Positions 6,515-15,227 of a DNA stretch of 64,000 nucleotides are shown one piece after another (position 1 is the stretch's first letter; each line of letters opens with the position of its first letter). Source of the stretch: Aerococcaceae bacterium DSM 111020. GTDB taxonomy: Bacteria; Bacillota; Bacilli; Lactobacillales; Aerococcaceae. The notes beneath the pieces are model-generated. The model worked only from the letters and a program-made list of their open reading frames with translations, searched no databases and was not told where the DNA came from. A program made the translations under genes and the position numbers. The stretch is taken from positions 1 to 64,000 of the forward strand of contig JACBXP010000007.1 of assembly GCA_015863185.1 (NCBI GenBank), written 5' to 3'.

Positions 6515-8293
6515 TTAGTTAGAGGAAGATTCTTTTGAAGTCGATTCTTCAGAGGTTGAAGATTCAGTTTCTTCATTTGAGGCAGATGCTTCGCTTTCAG
6601 TTGACACCTCTGAATTTTCATTATCTGATGGACCACCAGCTTTACCTGTAACTGTGATAGGTTGTGCTGTGGTGTCGCCACCTTCATATAATCCCATAGC
6701 TGCTAACAATTTATAAGCAATATCAACGTTTTCGAAATTTCCTTCAAACATCGCAGCTCCTGAGCCAATTGCATAAACAGGAACCCGTTCTGGGGAGTGA
6801 TCTACGGTTGTAAATGCAAATCCAGCTTTACGAGCGACTAGACGCGTAGCTGCGATGGATAAAGGTTCATAAGAATGATACCCTTTGATGATGTCTGTTT
6901 GACCAGCATTTCTCTTTTCATAAGGTAACATCGATTGCTCGAAAGCATATTTTAATTCTTGTAATTCATAAGGTGTAACAAGCATTAAGTCTGATTCTTG
7001 CTCTTCAGCATCTTCTAACTCACCAAAGGTTTTAACATCTTCTTCAGTATTCTCTAAATCAAATACAAAACCAAAGTTTTCTTCAAGAAGTGGTATAGCA
7101 TCCTCAAAAGTCATCTCTGGATTTTCTTCTTTTGCTTTATCGAAGAGAACATCAAATTCTTCTTGAGAGACTTTTTGATTGTCGATGAGATGGAAATATG
7201 AGTCATAACCTGTCTCAGAATTTCCAACAGTGAAGCCACCTGTAGGGTGATCGGCAGTTACAACAATTAAAGTTTCATCTGGATGTTCATAATAAAAGTC
7301 CACAGCTTTCTGAATCGCATTTTGGAAGTCGATAACTTCTTTAATGGTAGCTGCTGCATCGTTAGCATGTTCTGACCAGTCAATTTTTCCTGATTCAGTC
7401 ATCATGAAGAAGCCATTTTCATTGGTTGATAATACTTCTATCCCTTTTGCTACCATATCTTGTAATGATTGTTCGCCTTCATCACGGTCCATAGCATATT
7501 TCATACTACTACCGTCCGCTTCTGACAAAGTAGCGGCAGGAGCATAGACGGGGCCTGAATCTGCAGTAATCGCATCGAATTCTTCAATTGTATCGGCTAC
7601 AGTATAACCATTTTCTTCCATCACTTCATAGAGATCTTTTTGATCGTCATTATCACCCGTGCGACGACCTAAAGAGCCGCCTGCGAAATAATCAAAACCT
7701 GATTTGGCCATTTGTTCACCAATTTCATAATAATTATTTCGATGTTCAACATTAGAGTAGAAAGCTGCAGGTGTCGCATGATTGAGTGTGACAGTAGATA
7801 AGATGCCGACAGATTTTCCTTCGTTTTTAGCTTTCTCAGCCACAGATTCTGTTTGTTCTGTGAAACCTGGTGTCAAACCAATAACGTTGGAATCAATTTT
7901 AACACCATTTCCGAAAGCTGTTGCGGTTGCAGCTGAATCTGGAACATAATGATCTGCATCCGTTGGGTTTTGGAGGCCAATTACTGGGAATTGTGAGAAG
8001 TTTAATGGTTGAGCTTCTGCTTGTCCATTGCCTTCATTACCATTATCTGGACCTAAATAATATTCAGCTGCGGAAACCGGAATATTTCCCATTCCATCTC
8101 CAATAAAGAGGAAGACATATTTTGCATGGTTTTCATTAATTAAGGTTAAATCTTCTGTGAGTGCACGCCCTTCTTCTAGTGCAACCGTTGGAAGTTCTGC
8201 CCATTGTCCTTCTTCCTGCTTTGCAGAAACAATAGGTGTTGATGCGGATAGTAATACTGATGCGCATAATGTGACTAATAATGATTTTTTCAT
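6515..8293 (-). CDS. Secreted alkaline phosphatase
   Basis: A 592-residue exported alkaline phosphatase that releases inorganic phosphate from monoesters outside the membrane. Residues 1-24 are a signal peptide (cleavage near VSA-KQ). The metal-binding IGDGMG contains Asp66, and the nucleophile is Ser120 in PDSAATATAFGNG. VTADHPTGGF supplies further metal ligands, and a late HSPERVPVYAIGSGA block carries the final His. The enzyme uses two zinc ions and one magnesium. The C-terminal 30 residues are a Ser/Glu/Thr-rich disordered tail with no LPXTG sorting signal. A four-repeat PhoP-type box upstream predicts induction by phosphate limitation. Three genes with His clusters follow. The family assignment is secure; anchoring or release is unknown. 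Confidence 0.95.
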   Translation of the reverse strand: MKKSLLVTLCASVLLSASTPIVSAKQEEGQWAELPTVALEEGRALTEDLTLINENHAKYVFLFIGDGMGNIPVSAAEYYLGPDNGNEGNGQAEAQPLNFSQFPVIGLQNPTDADHYVPDSAATATAFGNGVKIDSNVIGLTPGFTEQTESVAEKAKNEGKSVGILSTVTLNHATPAAFYSNVEHRNNYYEIGEQMAKSGFDYFAGGSLGRRTGDNDDQKDLYEVMEENGYTVADTIEEFDAITADSGPVYAPAATLSEADGSSMKYAMDRDEGEQSLQDMVAKGIEVLSTNENGFFMMTESGKIDWSEHANDAAATIKEVIDFQNAIQKAVDFYYEHPDETLIVVTADHPTGGFTVGNSETGYDSYFHLIDNQKVSQEEFDVLFDKAKEENPEMTFEDAIPLLEENFGFVFDLENTEEDVKTFGELEDAEEQESDLMLVTPYELQELKYAFEQSMLPYEKRNAGQTDIIKGYHSYEPLSIAATRLVARKAGFAFTTVDHSPERVPVYAIGSGAAMFEGNFENVDIAYKLLAAMGLYEGGDTTAQPITVTGKAGGPSDNENSEVSTESEASASNEETESSTSEESTSKESSSN

Positions 8294-8317
8294 TCTTGAT
8301 GACTCCTGTCCCTATGA

Positions 8318-8323
8318 ATTATG
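8318..8323 (-). promoter_or_regulatory. Candidate -10 of the alkaline phosphatase promoter
   Basis: CATAAT on the minus strand, 25 bp upstream of the start codon and 34 bp downstream of the PhoP-type repeats. The -35 region (near 8341-8346) is poor, as expected for an activator-dependent promoter. Confidence 0.4.
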
Positions 8324-8356
8324 ATTGTTCATCACAAATAAATGGTAACATTGGAG

Positions 8357-8395
8357 TGTTAATTTTACGTAAAGTTAACGTATAGTTATTGTAAA
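8357..8395 (-). promoter_or_regulatory. PhoP-type box: four direct repeats with 11-bp period
   Basis: On the minus strand the hexamers TTTACA (8395-8390), TATACG (8384-8379), TTTACG (8373-8368) and TTAACA (8362-8357) are spaced exactly 11 bp apart. This matches the Bacillus PhoP operator (TTAACA-like direct repeats with about 5-bp spacers). It lies 64 bp upstream of the alkaline phosphatase start, an apt target for PhoPR control. Confidence 0.75.
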
Positions 8396-8446
8396 TGCAC
8401 AAATGAAACAATGATTATTTGTACAAATAAAGTCTATTTATTCCTG

Positions 8447-8890
8447 TTAAAAGATTAAAAATCCATAGCCTAAAATAGAAATCACCACTAAAGAAATTGT
8501 TAAAATACTAACAGTAATCATATTTAAATCACTGAGAAAATCTACTTCAGTAGGATCATCTTCAAGAAACGTTTCTAAATATTTATAAACACGACGGAAA
8601 CCTATCCACCCATAAATAAAACAAATGATACCTAAAATAATGAGTCCGCCACCTAAAATCAGAGCTAAAGTCTCTTTATTTGTATCTTGGAGCAATGTTC
8701 CAAATGTCCAGCCCACACCAGCCATGGAAAAACCAGTTCGAACCCAGGCGGCATAAGTCCGTTCAGCAGCTTGAATGGTTCGATTTCTAGCGAGATCAGA
8801 TCGCACTTCAGCATAATAGGTTCTCATTTGTGCAAGTTTATCATTGTTCATATCTTCCCATATATCTAAATCAATATTTTTCTTTTTCAT
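8447..8890 (-). CDS. DUF202 (YidH-like) membrane protein
   Basis: A 147-residue protein of the DUF202 family. The soluble N terminus ends in the family signature RTYAAWVRTGFSMAGVG, which leads into three transmembrane segments (about 55-70, 77-98 and 122-145). A basic loop (GFRRVYKYLE) separates helices two and three. The biochemical role of DUF202 proteins is not known. The start has GGAGG upstream, at the family-typical position. It is a single gene, divergent from nothing close, and its stop lies about 150 bp upstream of the alkaline phosphatase gene on the same strand; the PhoP-type box sits between them. Confidence 0.85.
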   Translation of the reverse strand: MKKKNIDLDIWEDMNNDKLAQMRTYYAEVRSDLARNRTIQAAERTYAAWVRTGFSMAGVGWTFGTLLQDTNKETLALILGGGLIILGIICFIYGWIGFRRVYKYLETFLEDDPTEVDFLSDLNMITVSILTISLVVISILGYGFLIF

Positions 8891-9028
8891 AATGACCTCC
8901 TTTGAAGTTTACATGCTTCATTATAAGGAAAGGGGGGATAATTGCACAGATTTTGAATAAAAAATATAAATAAGAAGTTTAAAATGTCTTTCATGAATCT
9001 TTATGATAGACAATCAAAATTATGATAA

Positions 9029-9064
9029 GAAAAAATCTTCCGATGAAAAGTTCATCGGAAGATT
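9029..9064 (-). terminator. Intrinsic terminator after the MFS gene
   Basis: A perfect 14-bp stem (9034-9047 with 9051-9064) and a 3-nt loop, followed by TTTTT on the minus strand, directly after the MFS stop codon. Confidence 0.85.
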
Positions 9065-9067
9065 GGT

Positions 9068-10315
9068 TTAGGCATCGAGTTGATGTTTCTTTAAACGAGA
9101 GTTAAGAGATATGATTAATAAGAGAGCCATGATGGTTAAACCAAGGGATAACCAAAGAGCCAACATATAAGATTGAGTCATATCATAACTTAAACCGTAA
9201 AGTGAGATAGCAATGGCAGCTCCCATATTACCTGCGAATGAAACAATCGGATAAACTTTACCAAAAGCTTGATCATCATAGAAACGTTTCGTTAATAATG
9301 AGATACCTACGGTTGATAATGAGTATACACATCCTAAGCCAAAAGCACCGACCATCATAAGAAATGTATTCGGGTGCAAAATTAATAAGATAATGCCGAT
9401 AATCATCGCGATAAGCATTGTCATTTTTCCAAAAAGAACACCCTTTGCATCAGCGATTGCACCAATAGCTAATTTAGAGAGAATATTAGCAATCATACTT
9501 GCTGAGATTAATAAAGCACCAATCTCTGGCGAGAAATTAAAGTCAACTGCCATAGGTGACAGATGTTGGACAAGTGCCGTGATGCCTGGGATGAATAATC
9601 CGACCGTCATAATGACAAAGAAGTGATAAGTTTTAAAGTTCACAGTAACAGGTGCATTGATTTGTGTCGTCTGCTCGGAATTCACTTCTCTTGGTTCTGG
9701 ATCATCTAATACAGCACCATAAGGTAGAAGATTACTATCTTGAGGTCGATAAGTATAATTATAAAAGATCCCCATTAAATTCATTAAAACAATTAAGCCA
9801 GCAGCGACAACAAAGGCTGTCCGCACCCCAAATTGGCTGATTACTGAGGTGATTAAAGGCGAAGCGATGGCACCAATAATTCCTGCTGAAGAAAAAACGA
9901 TCGACGTTGCCATACCATGCTTCTCGTGGAACCAATTATTAATAAGGTATTGTGAAGCGACGGGACCAAAGAAAGCAGCTGAGAAACCGCGAATGGCTGC
10001 TAGAATGTATAACATCCAGATATTAGAGGCAAATCCCATCAATGCCATAGCACTCGCTGAAATGATCGTTGCAATGGTCACGATTTGTTTGAACTGAAAC
10101 CGTTCAAAAATAGGGGTAATGACAAAAGAAGCGAAAGCTAACCCCATTGAAATCAAGGTAATGAAAAAAGAAATATCGGCCATTGGCCTTTGAAGTTGTT
10201 CTGCTAAAGGAGCTAGAAACACACCATTAATATTGATATTAATGCCAAAGGCAGAACCCATCATTAATGATGCAGCAGTTAGTACGCCCCAATGCTTTAA
10301 CGTATTATTTTTCAA
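9068..10315 (-). CDS. MFS transporter, oxalate/formate antiporter-like
   Basis: A 415-residue major facilitator with twelve hydrophobic segments split by a central hydrophilic loop (about 190-220). The N-terminal GINININGVFLAPLAE and the RGFSAAFFGPVASQYLI block resemble monocarboxylate/oxalate-formate type MFS carriers, but the substrate cannot be read from the sequence. The start is a TTG (10315-10313) with AAGGATGG about ten bases upstream; the nearby ATG runs into a stop at once, so TTG is favoured. Monocistronic, with a strong terminator immediately behind it. Export or import is undetermined. Confidence 0.85.
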   Translation of the reverse strand: MKNNTLKHWGVLTAASLMMGSAFGINININGVFLAPLAEQLQRPMADISFFITLISMGLAFASFVITPIFERFQFKQIVTIATIISASAMALMGFASNIWMLYILAAIRGFSAAFFGPVASQYLINNWFHEKHGMATSIVFSSAGIIGAIASPLITSVISQFGVRTAFVVAAGLIVLMNLMGIFYNYTYRPQDSNLLPYGAVLDDPEPREVNSEQTTQINAPVTVNFKTYHFFVIMTVGLFIPGITALVQHLSPMAVDFNFSPEIGALLISASMIANILSKLAIGAIADAKGVLFGKMTMLIAMIIGIILLILHPNTFLMMVGAFGLGCVYSLSTVGISLLTKRFYDDQAFGKVYPIVSFAGNMGAAIAISLYGLSYDMTQSYMLALWLSLGLTIMALLLIISLNSRLKKHQLDA

Positions 10316-10452
10316 TCAATCATCCATCCTTTTTGATATATTGTCTTTATTATAGCGAATGTTTACGAAGTTTGATAGTTGAATTTGATATTTCAAGGTT
10401 GTCGCAACTTTGATAGAATAGAATTATCCAACGAATGAAAAGGTGTATCAAC

Positions 10453-10725
10453 ATGAAGCAATTAATTTTAGCTGGCATTATTTTTATGAATATTTATACG
10501 TGTAGCTTATTTTATGTAGATAAAAAACGGGCAATAAAACAACAACAAAAATATCGTATTTCTGAAAGAAAATTATTGGGCACTAGTTTGATGCTTGGTG
10601 GTATTGGTGCTTGGCTAGGAATGCAATTATTTAGACATAAAACAAAACACACTCGTTTTGTTTGGTTAGTCCCTCTAAGTGCCATTTTTACACTTTTTGC
10701 GATGGTATTTATCGTTAGAATATAG
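10453..10725 (+). CDS. DUF1294 membrane protein
   Basis: A 90-residue membrane protein of the DUF1294 family. It has a short N-terminal helix (LILAGIIFMNIYTCSLF), the family motif DKKRAIKQQQKYRISERKLL in a cytoplasmic loop, a Gly-rich helix (LMLGGIGAWLGMQLF) and a C-terminal helix. The motif HKTKHTRF is also typical. Function is unknown. ATG 10453 has AAAAGGTG in place and is preferred to ATG 10435. The hemW-like gene follows after 13 bp, so the two are probably cotranscribed. Confidence 0.85.
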   Translation: MKQLILAGIIFMNIYTCSLFYVDKKRAIKQQQKYRISERKLLGTSLMLGGIGAWLGMQLFRHKTKHTRFVWLVPLSAIFTLFAMVFIVRI

Positions 10726-10738
10726 AAATGAGACGATT

Positions 10739-11878
10739 ATGAAACAAAAAGATCAATCCTTTGGATTATATATTCATATACCTTATTGTCAAAAGCAATG
10801 TCATTACTGTGATTTTTTAACCTTCATCAATCGTGATGAAACGATTGATAAATATATCCAGTATTTATTGAAAGAAATAAAACTTTACCGACACTTAGAC
10901 TTAACGGTGGATACCATTTATTTCGGCGGTGGGACACCTTCGTATATTGATAGCCAATATATTCAACATATCTTAAATGAGATCAATCTTACTTTTCATA
11001 TTCAAGATGACTGTGAAATTTCTATTGAGATGAATCCAGAATCAGTCTCAGAAGAAAAATTGCAAGATTACTTAGAAGCAGGAATGAATCGCTTCACCAT
11101 GGGAGTTCAATCATTCGACGATCAGGTCTTGAGAATGATGGGGCGAATTCATCGACGTGATACGGTTTTTGAAAAATTACAAATGATGGATGAGATGGAG
11201 ATTCATAATAAAGGTATTGATTTGATGTTTGGTAATCCTAAACAAAACCGGGCGGTTTTATTGAATGATATCCAGACCGCACTAACTATGAATATCAATC
11301 ATTTATCATACTATGCTTTAATGATCAAAGAGCGCACCGCGTTTCACCGCTGGGTTGAAACTGGCCAATTTATTTTATTAGATGATGAGACAGAAAGATC
11401 AATGTATCATTTGATTCAGGATGAATTATCAGCAGCTGGTTTCGAACAATATGAGATTTCTAATTTCGCTAAACCAGGATATCAAAGTCGTCATAACTTA
11501 AAATATTGGAAACTTCAAAATTTTCTGGGATTAGGTATTGGGGCCGCTGGTAATTTTGATTTAGTGAGAACTCAAAATGTTGGTGAATTAGAGCAATATT
11601 ATCATTTTATTGATCAAGATAAATTACCCATTTCTGAAAAAGAGGCGATGGATATTGAAGAACGAGAAAAAGAATATATTATGTTACATATGCGTTTAGT
11701 TAATGGATTTTCTTTGAGTGAATTTCAAGAACGCTTTGGTAGTGATTTTTTAAATAAATATGAATCAGTGATTCAAAAGCATTTAAAATACAAAACCATT
11801 GAGGTAGTGGATGGAAATTTACGATTCACACCTTATGGTTTAGATGTGGGGAATCAATTTTATTTAGATATCTTATAA
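10739..11878 (+). CDS. hemW: HemW-like radical SAM protein
   Basis: A 379-residue radical SAM protein. The [4Fe-4S] cluster motif is Cys17-x3-Cys21-x2-Cys24 (PYCQKQCHYCDF). The GGGTPS and MGVQSFDD motifs of the radical SAM barrel follow, and the C-terminal HemW domain carries HNLKYWKLQNFLGLGIGA. HemW proteins were long annotated as oxygen-independent coproporphyrinogen oxidases but act as haem chaperones; no haem synthesis gene is nearby. The frame extends upstream to 10679 inside DUF1294, but ATG 10739 gives the normal N terminus. The ribosome binding site is weak, which fits translational coupling to the DUF1294 gene 13 bp upstream. Confidence 0.9.
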   Translation: MKQKDQSFGLYIHIPYCQKQCHYCDFLTFINRDETIDKYIQYLLKEIKLYRHLDLTVDTIYFGGGTPSYIDSQYIQHILNEINLTFHIQDDCEISIEMNPESVSEEKLQDYLEAGMNRFTMGVQSFDDQVLRMMGRIHRRDTVFEKLQMMDEMEIHNKGIDLMFGNPKQNRAVLLNDIQTALTMNINHLSYYALMIKERTAFHRWVETGQFILLDDETERSMYHLIQDELSAAGFEQYEISNFAKPGYQSRHNLKYWKLQNFLGLGIGAAGNFDLVRTQNVGELEQYYHFIDQDKLPISEKEAMDIEEREKEYIMLHMRLVNGFSLSEFQERFGSDFLNKYESVIQKHLKYKTIEVVDGNLRFTPYGLDVGNQFYLDIL

Positions 11879-11971
11879 ATAGAGGGACCGAAAAAATCTT
11901 AAAGGTGATAATTTTTGGCGATGACTGCTTGTGGTAGAAATTGTCACCAAGAAATCTAATACTTTTGCGTA

Positions 11972-12002
11972 CAAAAAAAGTCTGGAACATTTGTCCAGAC
12001 TT
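11972..12002 (-). terminator. Intrinsic terminator after the ZIP transporter gene
   Basis: Stem AAGTCTGGA (11979-11987) with TCCAGACTT (11994-12002), followed by a run of seven T on the minus strand, about 20 bp beyond the ZIP stop codon. Confidence 0.8.
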
Positions 12003-12022
12003 AATAAATCAATCATATGTAA

Positions 12023-12838
12023 TTAGCCTAAAGCAACATCTAATGTCATCATCACTGCAAAGCCTATGATAAAGGCCAATGTTGCGATATCTGTATTGTC
12101 ATGTGATTGAGAAGATGGAATAAGTTCTTCGACACAGACAAAAACCATCGCTCCGGCTGCAAAAGCTAATGCATAAGGTAAAATAGCGTAAACTTGGTTA
12201 ATTAACCACGCGCCAATAATGGCAGAGACAATTTCAACGAGTGCCGAAGCTTGCCCTAAGTTAAAAGCACGTCCTGCAGATGTTCCTTCTGCACGAATCG
12301 GGAGGGCTAAGGCCGCACCTTCTGGGAAGTTTTGCAAACCGATACCGATGGCTAAGGCTATAGCAGATGCTAAGGCTGCGCTTGATGGATCAAAAGCTAG
12401 AGACCCGAAAGCCACGCCGATCGACAAGCCTTCTGGGATATTGTGAATCGTAATTGCTAAGAAAAGTAAAGCGGTTGAAGAAAGAGCAGTATCAGGTCCT
12501 TCTGCTTGATCGCATTTATTACCAAAGTGTAAATGGGGCACAATAATATCAATTAAACGTAAAAAAAGGCCTCCTGTAACAAAACCGACCAGAGCAGGAA
12601 CGAAGCTCCACACACCGTATCCCATATTTTCTGAGTGTTGGATAGCAGGAGCTAAGAGTGACCAATAAGAGGCTGCCATCATCACACCTGCAGCAAAACC
12701 GTTCATTATATCTAATAATTTAACATTTACTTTTTTTACAAAGAATACTAAACTTGAACCGAGAGCGGTACATAACCAAGTGAATACACCAGCTAAACCA
12801 GCTTGAACAATCGGATTAAATTGTAGAAACCATTCCAT
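12023..12838 (-). CDS. ZIP family divalent metal transporter
   Basis: A 271-residue ZIP transporter of the GufA/ZupT type, with about eight membrane helices. The two metal-path motifs are clear: HNIPEGLSIGV in helix four and QNFPEGAALALP in helix five. A His/Cys loop (HLHFGNKCDQAEG, near 98-112) sits in the usual cytoplasmic variable loop. These carriers import zinc, and also iron or manganese, without ATP. AAGGAGATG precedes the start. The gene is single and divergent from the MBL hydrolase. No AdcR- or Zur-like operator was recognised upstream. It could serve the zinc enzymes in this window, although that is inference. Confidence 0.92.
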   Translation of the reverse strand: MEWFLQFNPIVQAGLAGVFTWLCTALGSSLVFFVKKVNVKLLDIMNGFAAGVMMAASYWSLLAPAIQHSENMGYGVWSFVPALVGFVTGGLFLRLIDIIVPHLHFGNKCDQAEGPDTALSSTALLFLAITIHNIPEGLSIGVAFGSLAFDPSSAALASAIALAIGIGLQNFPEGAALALPIRAEGTSAGRAFNLGQASALVEIVSAIIGAWLINQVYAILPYALAFAAGAMVFVCVEELIPSSQSHDNTDIATLAFIIGFAVMMTLDVALG

Positions 12839-12937
12839 ATTGCATCTCCTTAATAATTATATTTGATTGCATTCAATATAACACATTTTTAGGAGGACAA
12901 AAACTAAATTGTTTAATAAAAAAGAAGGAGTGATTCC

Positions 12938-13822
12938 ATGGATCAAATAAAATTTCATGAAATGACAGTTAGTTTCTTACGAGGTACACGGATGTATAAT
13001 GATGGAGGAACGATTTTTGGGCCAGTACCTAAAGCTGTTTGGGCCAAAAAATTTCCAGTCAATGAGAATAATCAAATTCCATCTCAAACAAATCCCATGC
13101 TTATTCAGTATCACGACCTAAATATTTTAATCGATACAGCGATTGATCCGGATAAATTTGATAAAAAAGGTGCACGTAATCAAGGTATTCTGGGGGAGAC
13201 ATCTTTATTTTCAGAATCTATGGCAGCACTTAATTTGACGAATGAAGATATTGATATTATATTAATGTCTCATATGCATAGTGATCATGCTAATGGATTG
13301 ACGCGTCTTGAGGGAGATAATAATTATGTGTCTGCTTTTCCTAACGCAACCATATATATGTCTGAAATTGAATGGAATGAAGTCAGAAATCCTAACATGC
13401 GTACGCGTAGTACTTATCGAAAAGAAAATTGGGAAGCCATTACGGAACAGGTGAAAACATTTACTGAATACATTCAGATTCTTCCCGGCATCGAAATGTT
13501 TCATACTGGTGGCCATTCTAATGGTCATAGTATCATCAAATTAACCCAAAATGAAGAATCGATGGTTTATATGGCTGATTTAGTATTGACGCATGTTCAT
13601 TTCCACCCACTTTATGTAGGTGGCGTGGACGATTATCCGATGGATTCAATCAAAGCTAAGAATTTTTGGTTACCACAATTATATCAAGAAAATACTAAAT
13701 TTATTTTCTTCCATGACCCATATTATTGCATGCTTCAATTTGATCAAGAAGGAAAAGAGATTATTGATTCAATGGAAAGAACAGAAAACCCTCTAGTGCC
13801 ATGGGATGAAAATGAAAAATAA
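12938..13822 (+). CDS. Metallo-beta-lactamase fold hydrolase, lactonase-like
   Basis: A 294-residue MBL-fold enzyme. The metal motif is His112-x-His114-x-Asp116-His117 (SHMHSDHANG), followed by the His of HTGGHSNGHS, the bridging Asp of YMADLVL and a late FHDPYY His. The layout, with a long N-terminal strand region and no RNA-binding domain, resembles the AHL-lactonase/YtnP subgroup, so a lactone or ester is a possible substrate. The ribosome binding site is AAGGAGTG. It is separated from the DUF3100 operon by its own terminator and by a strong promoter, so it is a neighbour rather than a member of that operon. Confidence 0.85.
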   Translation: MDQIKFHEMTVSFLRGTRMYNDGGTIFGPVPKAVWAKKFPVNENNQIPSQTNPMLIQYHDLNILIDTAIDPDKFDKKGARNQGILGETSLFSESMAALNLTNEDIDIILMSHMHSDHANGLTRLEGDNNYVSAFPNATIYMSEIEWNEVRNPNMRTRSTYRKENWEAITEQVKTFTEYIQILPGIEMFHTGGHSNGHSIIKLTQNEESMVYMADLVLTHVHFHPLYVGGVDDYPMDSIKAKNFWLPQLYQENTKFIFFHDPYYCMLQFDQEGKEIIDSMERTENPLVPWDENEK

Positions 13823-13844
13823 ATGAGGGAATTTAATTATTATA

Positions 13845-13880
13845 AAAAATCCTGCTCGAATTTAGAGCAGGATTTTTTTA
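13845..13880 (+). terminator. Intrinsic terminator after the MBL hydrolase gene
   Basis: Stem 13847-13857 with 13865-13875 (AAATCCTGCTC...GAGCAGGATTT) followed by TTTTTA. Confidence 0.88.
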
Positions 13881-13905
13881 TTCTCTAATAAAACTTCTTT
13901 AATCA

Positions 13906-13933
13906 TTGACAACATATGTTTTGTTGTTAGAAT
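13906..13933 (+). promoter_or_regulatory. Promoter of the DUF3100-amidohydrolase operon
   Basis: Perfect -35 TTGACA (13906-13911), 16-bp spacer and -10 TAGAAT (13928-13933), 28 bp before the DUF3100 start. The spacer contains AACATATGTT, a small palindrome that could be an operator. Confidence 0.65.
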
Positions 13934-13961
13934 AGATTTATTAAAAAATAAGGAGAAAATT

Positions 13962-14762
13962 ATGAAACGTGAAATTTTGTGGGAAGATTATCGCTTACAT
14001 TTATTGGTATTCATCGCTTCCGTGATTGCGGAGTTGATTGGTTCCGTCAGAGTACCACTTGGACGATTTTACTTCACTTTAGCCCCTTTGATATTTTCCA
14101 TGATTATTATGGCACTCATTTATATTATTCCCAAAAAGCCTCTTTTCAGCTCACAAAGCGTGAAGAATGCTTCTGCAATGATGGCACTAACAGGAGGTAT
14201 GTTACTAGCAAAACTCGGTGTATCCAGTGGGGCTGCTATCGAGGAAGTCCTTAATTCTGGTTTGGCCATTACTTTACAAAATTTAGGCGAAGGTTTCTCT
14301 TTTATATTAGGACTGCCTGTTGCAGTTCTCTTATTCGGAATGAAACGTGAGTCTATTGGTATGAGCTTTGGAGTTAGTCGGGAAGCGAATGTGGCTTTAA
14401 TATCTGAACGTTATGGAGCTGAGTCACCTGAATTCCGAGGAGTAATGGTTAATTATATTGTTGGCACAATCTTTGGTGTGATTGTTGTAAGTTTATTAAT
14501 GTCTATTCTATCTGAATTTTCTTTTATTAGGCCTCACTCGCTAGCTTTGGCGACAGGTATTGGCTCTGCATCAATGATGGTTGGCGGATTAGGGACATTG
14601 ATTGAACGATTTCCAGAATTACAGACTGAACTAGAGGCCTATGCGGCTGTTTCTAATATTGTATCATCTGTCATTGCTGTTTATACGGCAATATTTATTG
14701 GCTTACCTCTGACAGAATGGGCTTACAAAGGATTATCAAAAGTGAAAGGAGCTGAAAAATAA
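13962..14762 (+). CDS. DUF3100 membrane protein, larger half of a two-gene permease
   Basis: A 266-residue integral membrane protein that I recognise as DUF3100, with about seven or eight hydrophobic segments. The hydrophilic stretch FGVSREANVALISERYG sits mid-protein and is followed by a Gly/Ser/Met-rich helix (ATGIGSASMMVGGLG), like the discontinuous helices of secondary carriers. The biochemical function of DUF3100 is unknown. The start has AAGGAGAAAA. Its stop overlaps the start of the next membrane gene by one base (TAATG), and an M20D amidohydrolase follows. Inference: the two membrane proteins form one carrier that feeds the hydrolase. Confidence 0.8.
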   Translation: MKREILWEDYRLHLLVFIASVIAELIGSVRVPLGRFYFTLAPLIFSMIIMALIYIIPKKPLFSSQSVKNASAMMALTGGMLLAKLGVSSGAAIEEVLNSGLAITLQNLGEGFSFILGLPVAVLLFGMKRESIGMSFGVSREANVALISERYGAESPEFRGVMVNYIVGTIFGVIVVSLLMSILSEFSFIRPHSLALATGIGSASMMVGGLGTLIERFPELQTELEAYAAVSNIVSSVIAVYTAIFIGLPLTEWAYKGLSKVKGAEK

Positions 14763-15217
14763 TGAAGCAACTTTCAAAAGAAACGATGATCGATTGGTTA
14801 ATTGTTTTACTCATTTTTTCCTTGATGGTATTAGTGGGGAATTTATTAGGTTATGGTGGCGAATTATTAGGGTCTTTAAAAGGTATGGGATGGTTACTAG
14901 TGATTACATTTTTAGGACTGATATTGAAAGAAATCATCCCTTTTGATTTACCTGCAGCAGCGTATATCTCATTGGTAGGGATACTCTTTGCCATCCCTTG
15001 GTCACCTATTTCAGCAATCGTTATTAGTGATGTTGAAAATATTAGTTTATTAGCGATTTGTACACCTATCTTAGGATATGCGGGTGTGACAGTTGGGCGT
15101 GATTGGCCTGCTTTCAAACAAATTGGTTTCAAAGGAATTATTGTCTCTCTCTTAGTTATAGTGGGGACTGTGATCTCTTGTGTATTATTATCTGAGTTAT
15201 TCTTTAGAATATTTTAG
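14762..15217 (+). CDS. Small membrane partner of the DUF3100 protein
   Basis: A 151-residue membrane protein with about five hydrophobic helices, starting at ATG overlapping the DUF3100 stop. Conserved-looking features are a central GMGWLLVITFLGLILKEIIP segment and polar residues inside the membrane (SDVENISLLAICTPILGYAGV). Neither signal peptide nor soluble domain is present. I know no name for it. The one-base overlap and the position before the amidohydrolase (10-bp gap) argue that it is an obligatory partner, so the permease is heteromeric. It could instead be an accessory regulator of the carrier. Confidence 0.72.
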   Translation: MKQLSKETMIDWLIVLLIFSLMVLVGNLLGYGGELLGSLKGMGWLLVITFLGLILKEIIPFDLPAAAYISLVGILFAIPWSPISAIVISDVENISLLAICTPILGYAGVTVGRDWPAFKQIGFKGIIVSLLVIVGTVISCVLLSELFFRIF

Positions 15218-15227
15218 GAGTGATTGA

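Noticed and set aside
5767-6687. 306-codon version of the His-rich protein
   Set aside because: The N-terminal 84 codons lie mostly within the phosphatase gene and the terminator; ATG 6435 has the ribosome binding site and begins a signal peptide.
11904-11950. Hairpin GGTGATAATTT/AAATTGTCACC after hemW
   Set aside because: Loop of about 25 nt and no T-run; too weak to call a terminator, although hemW otherwise lacks one.
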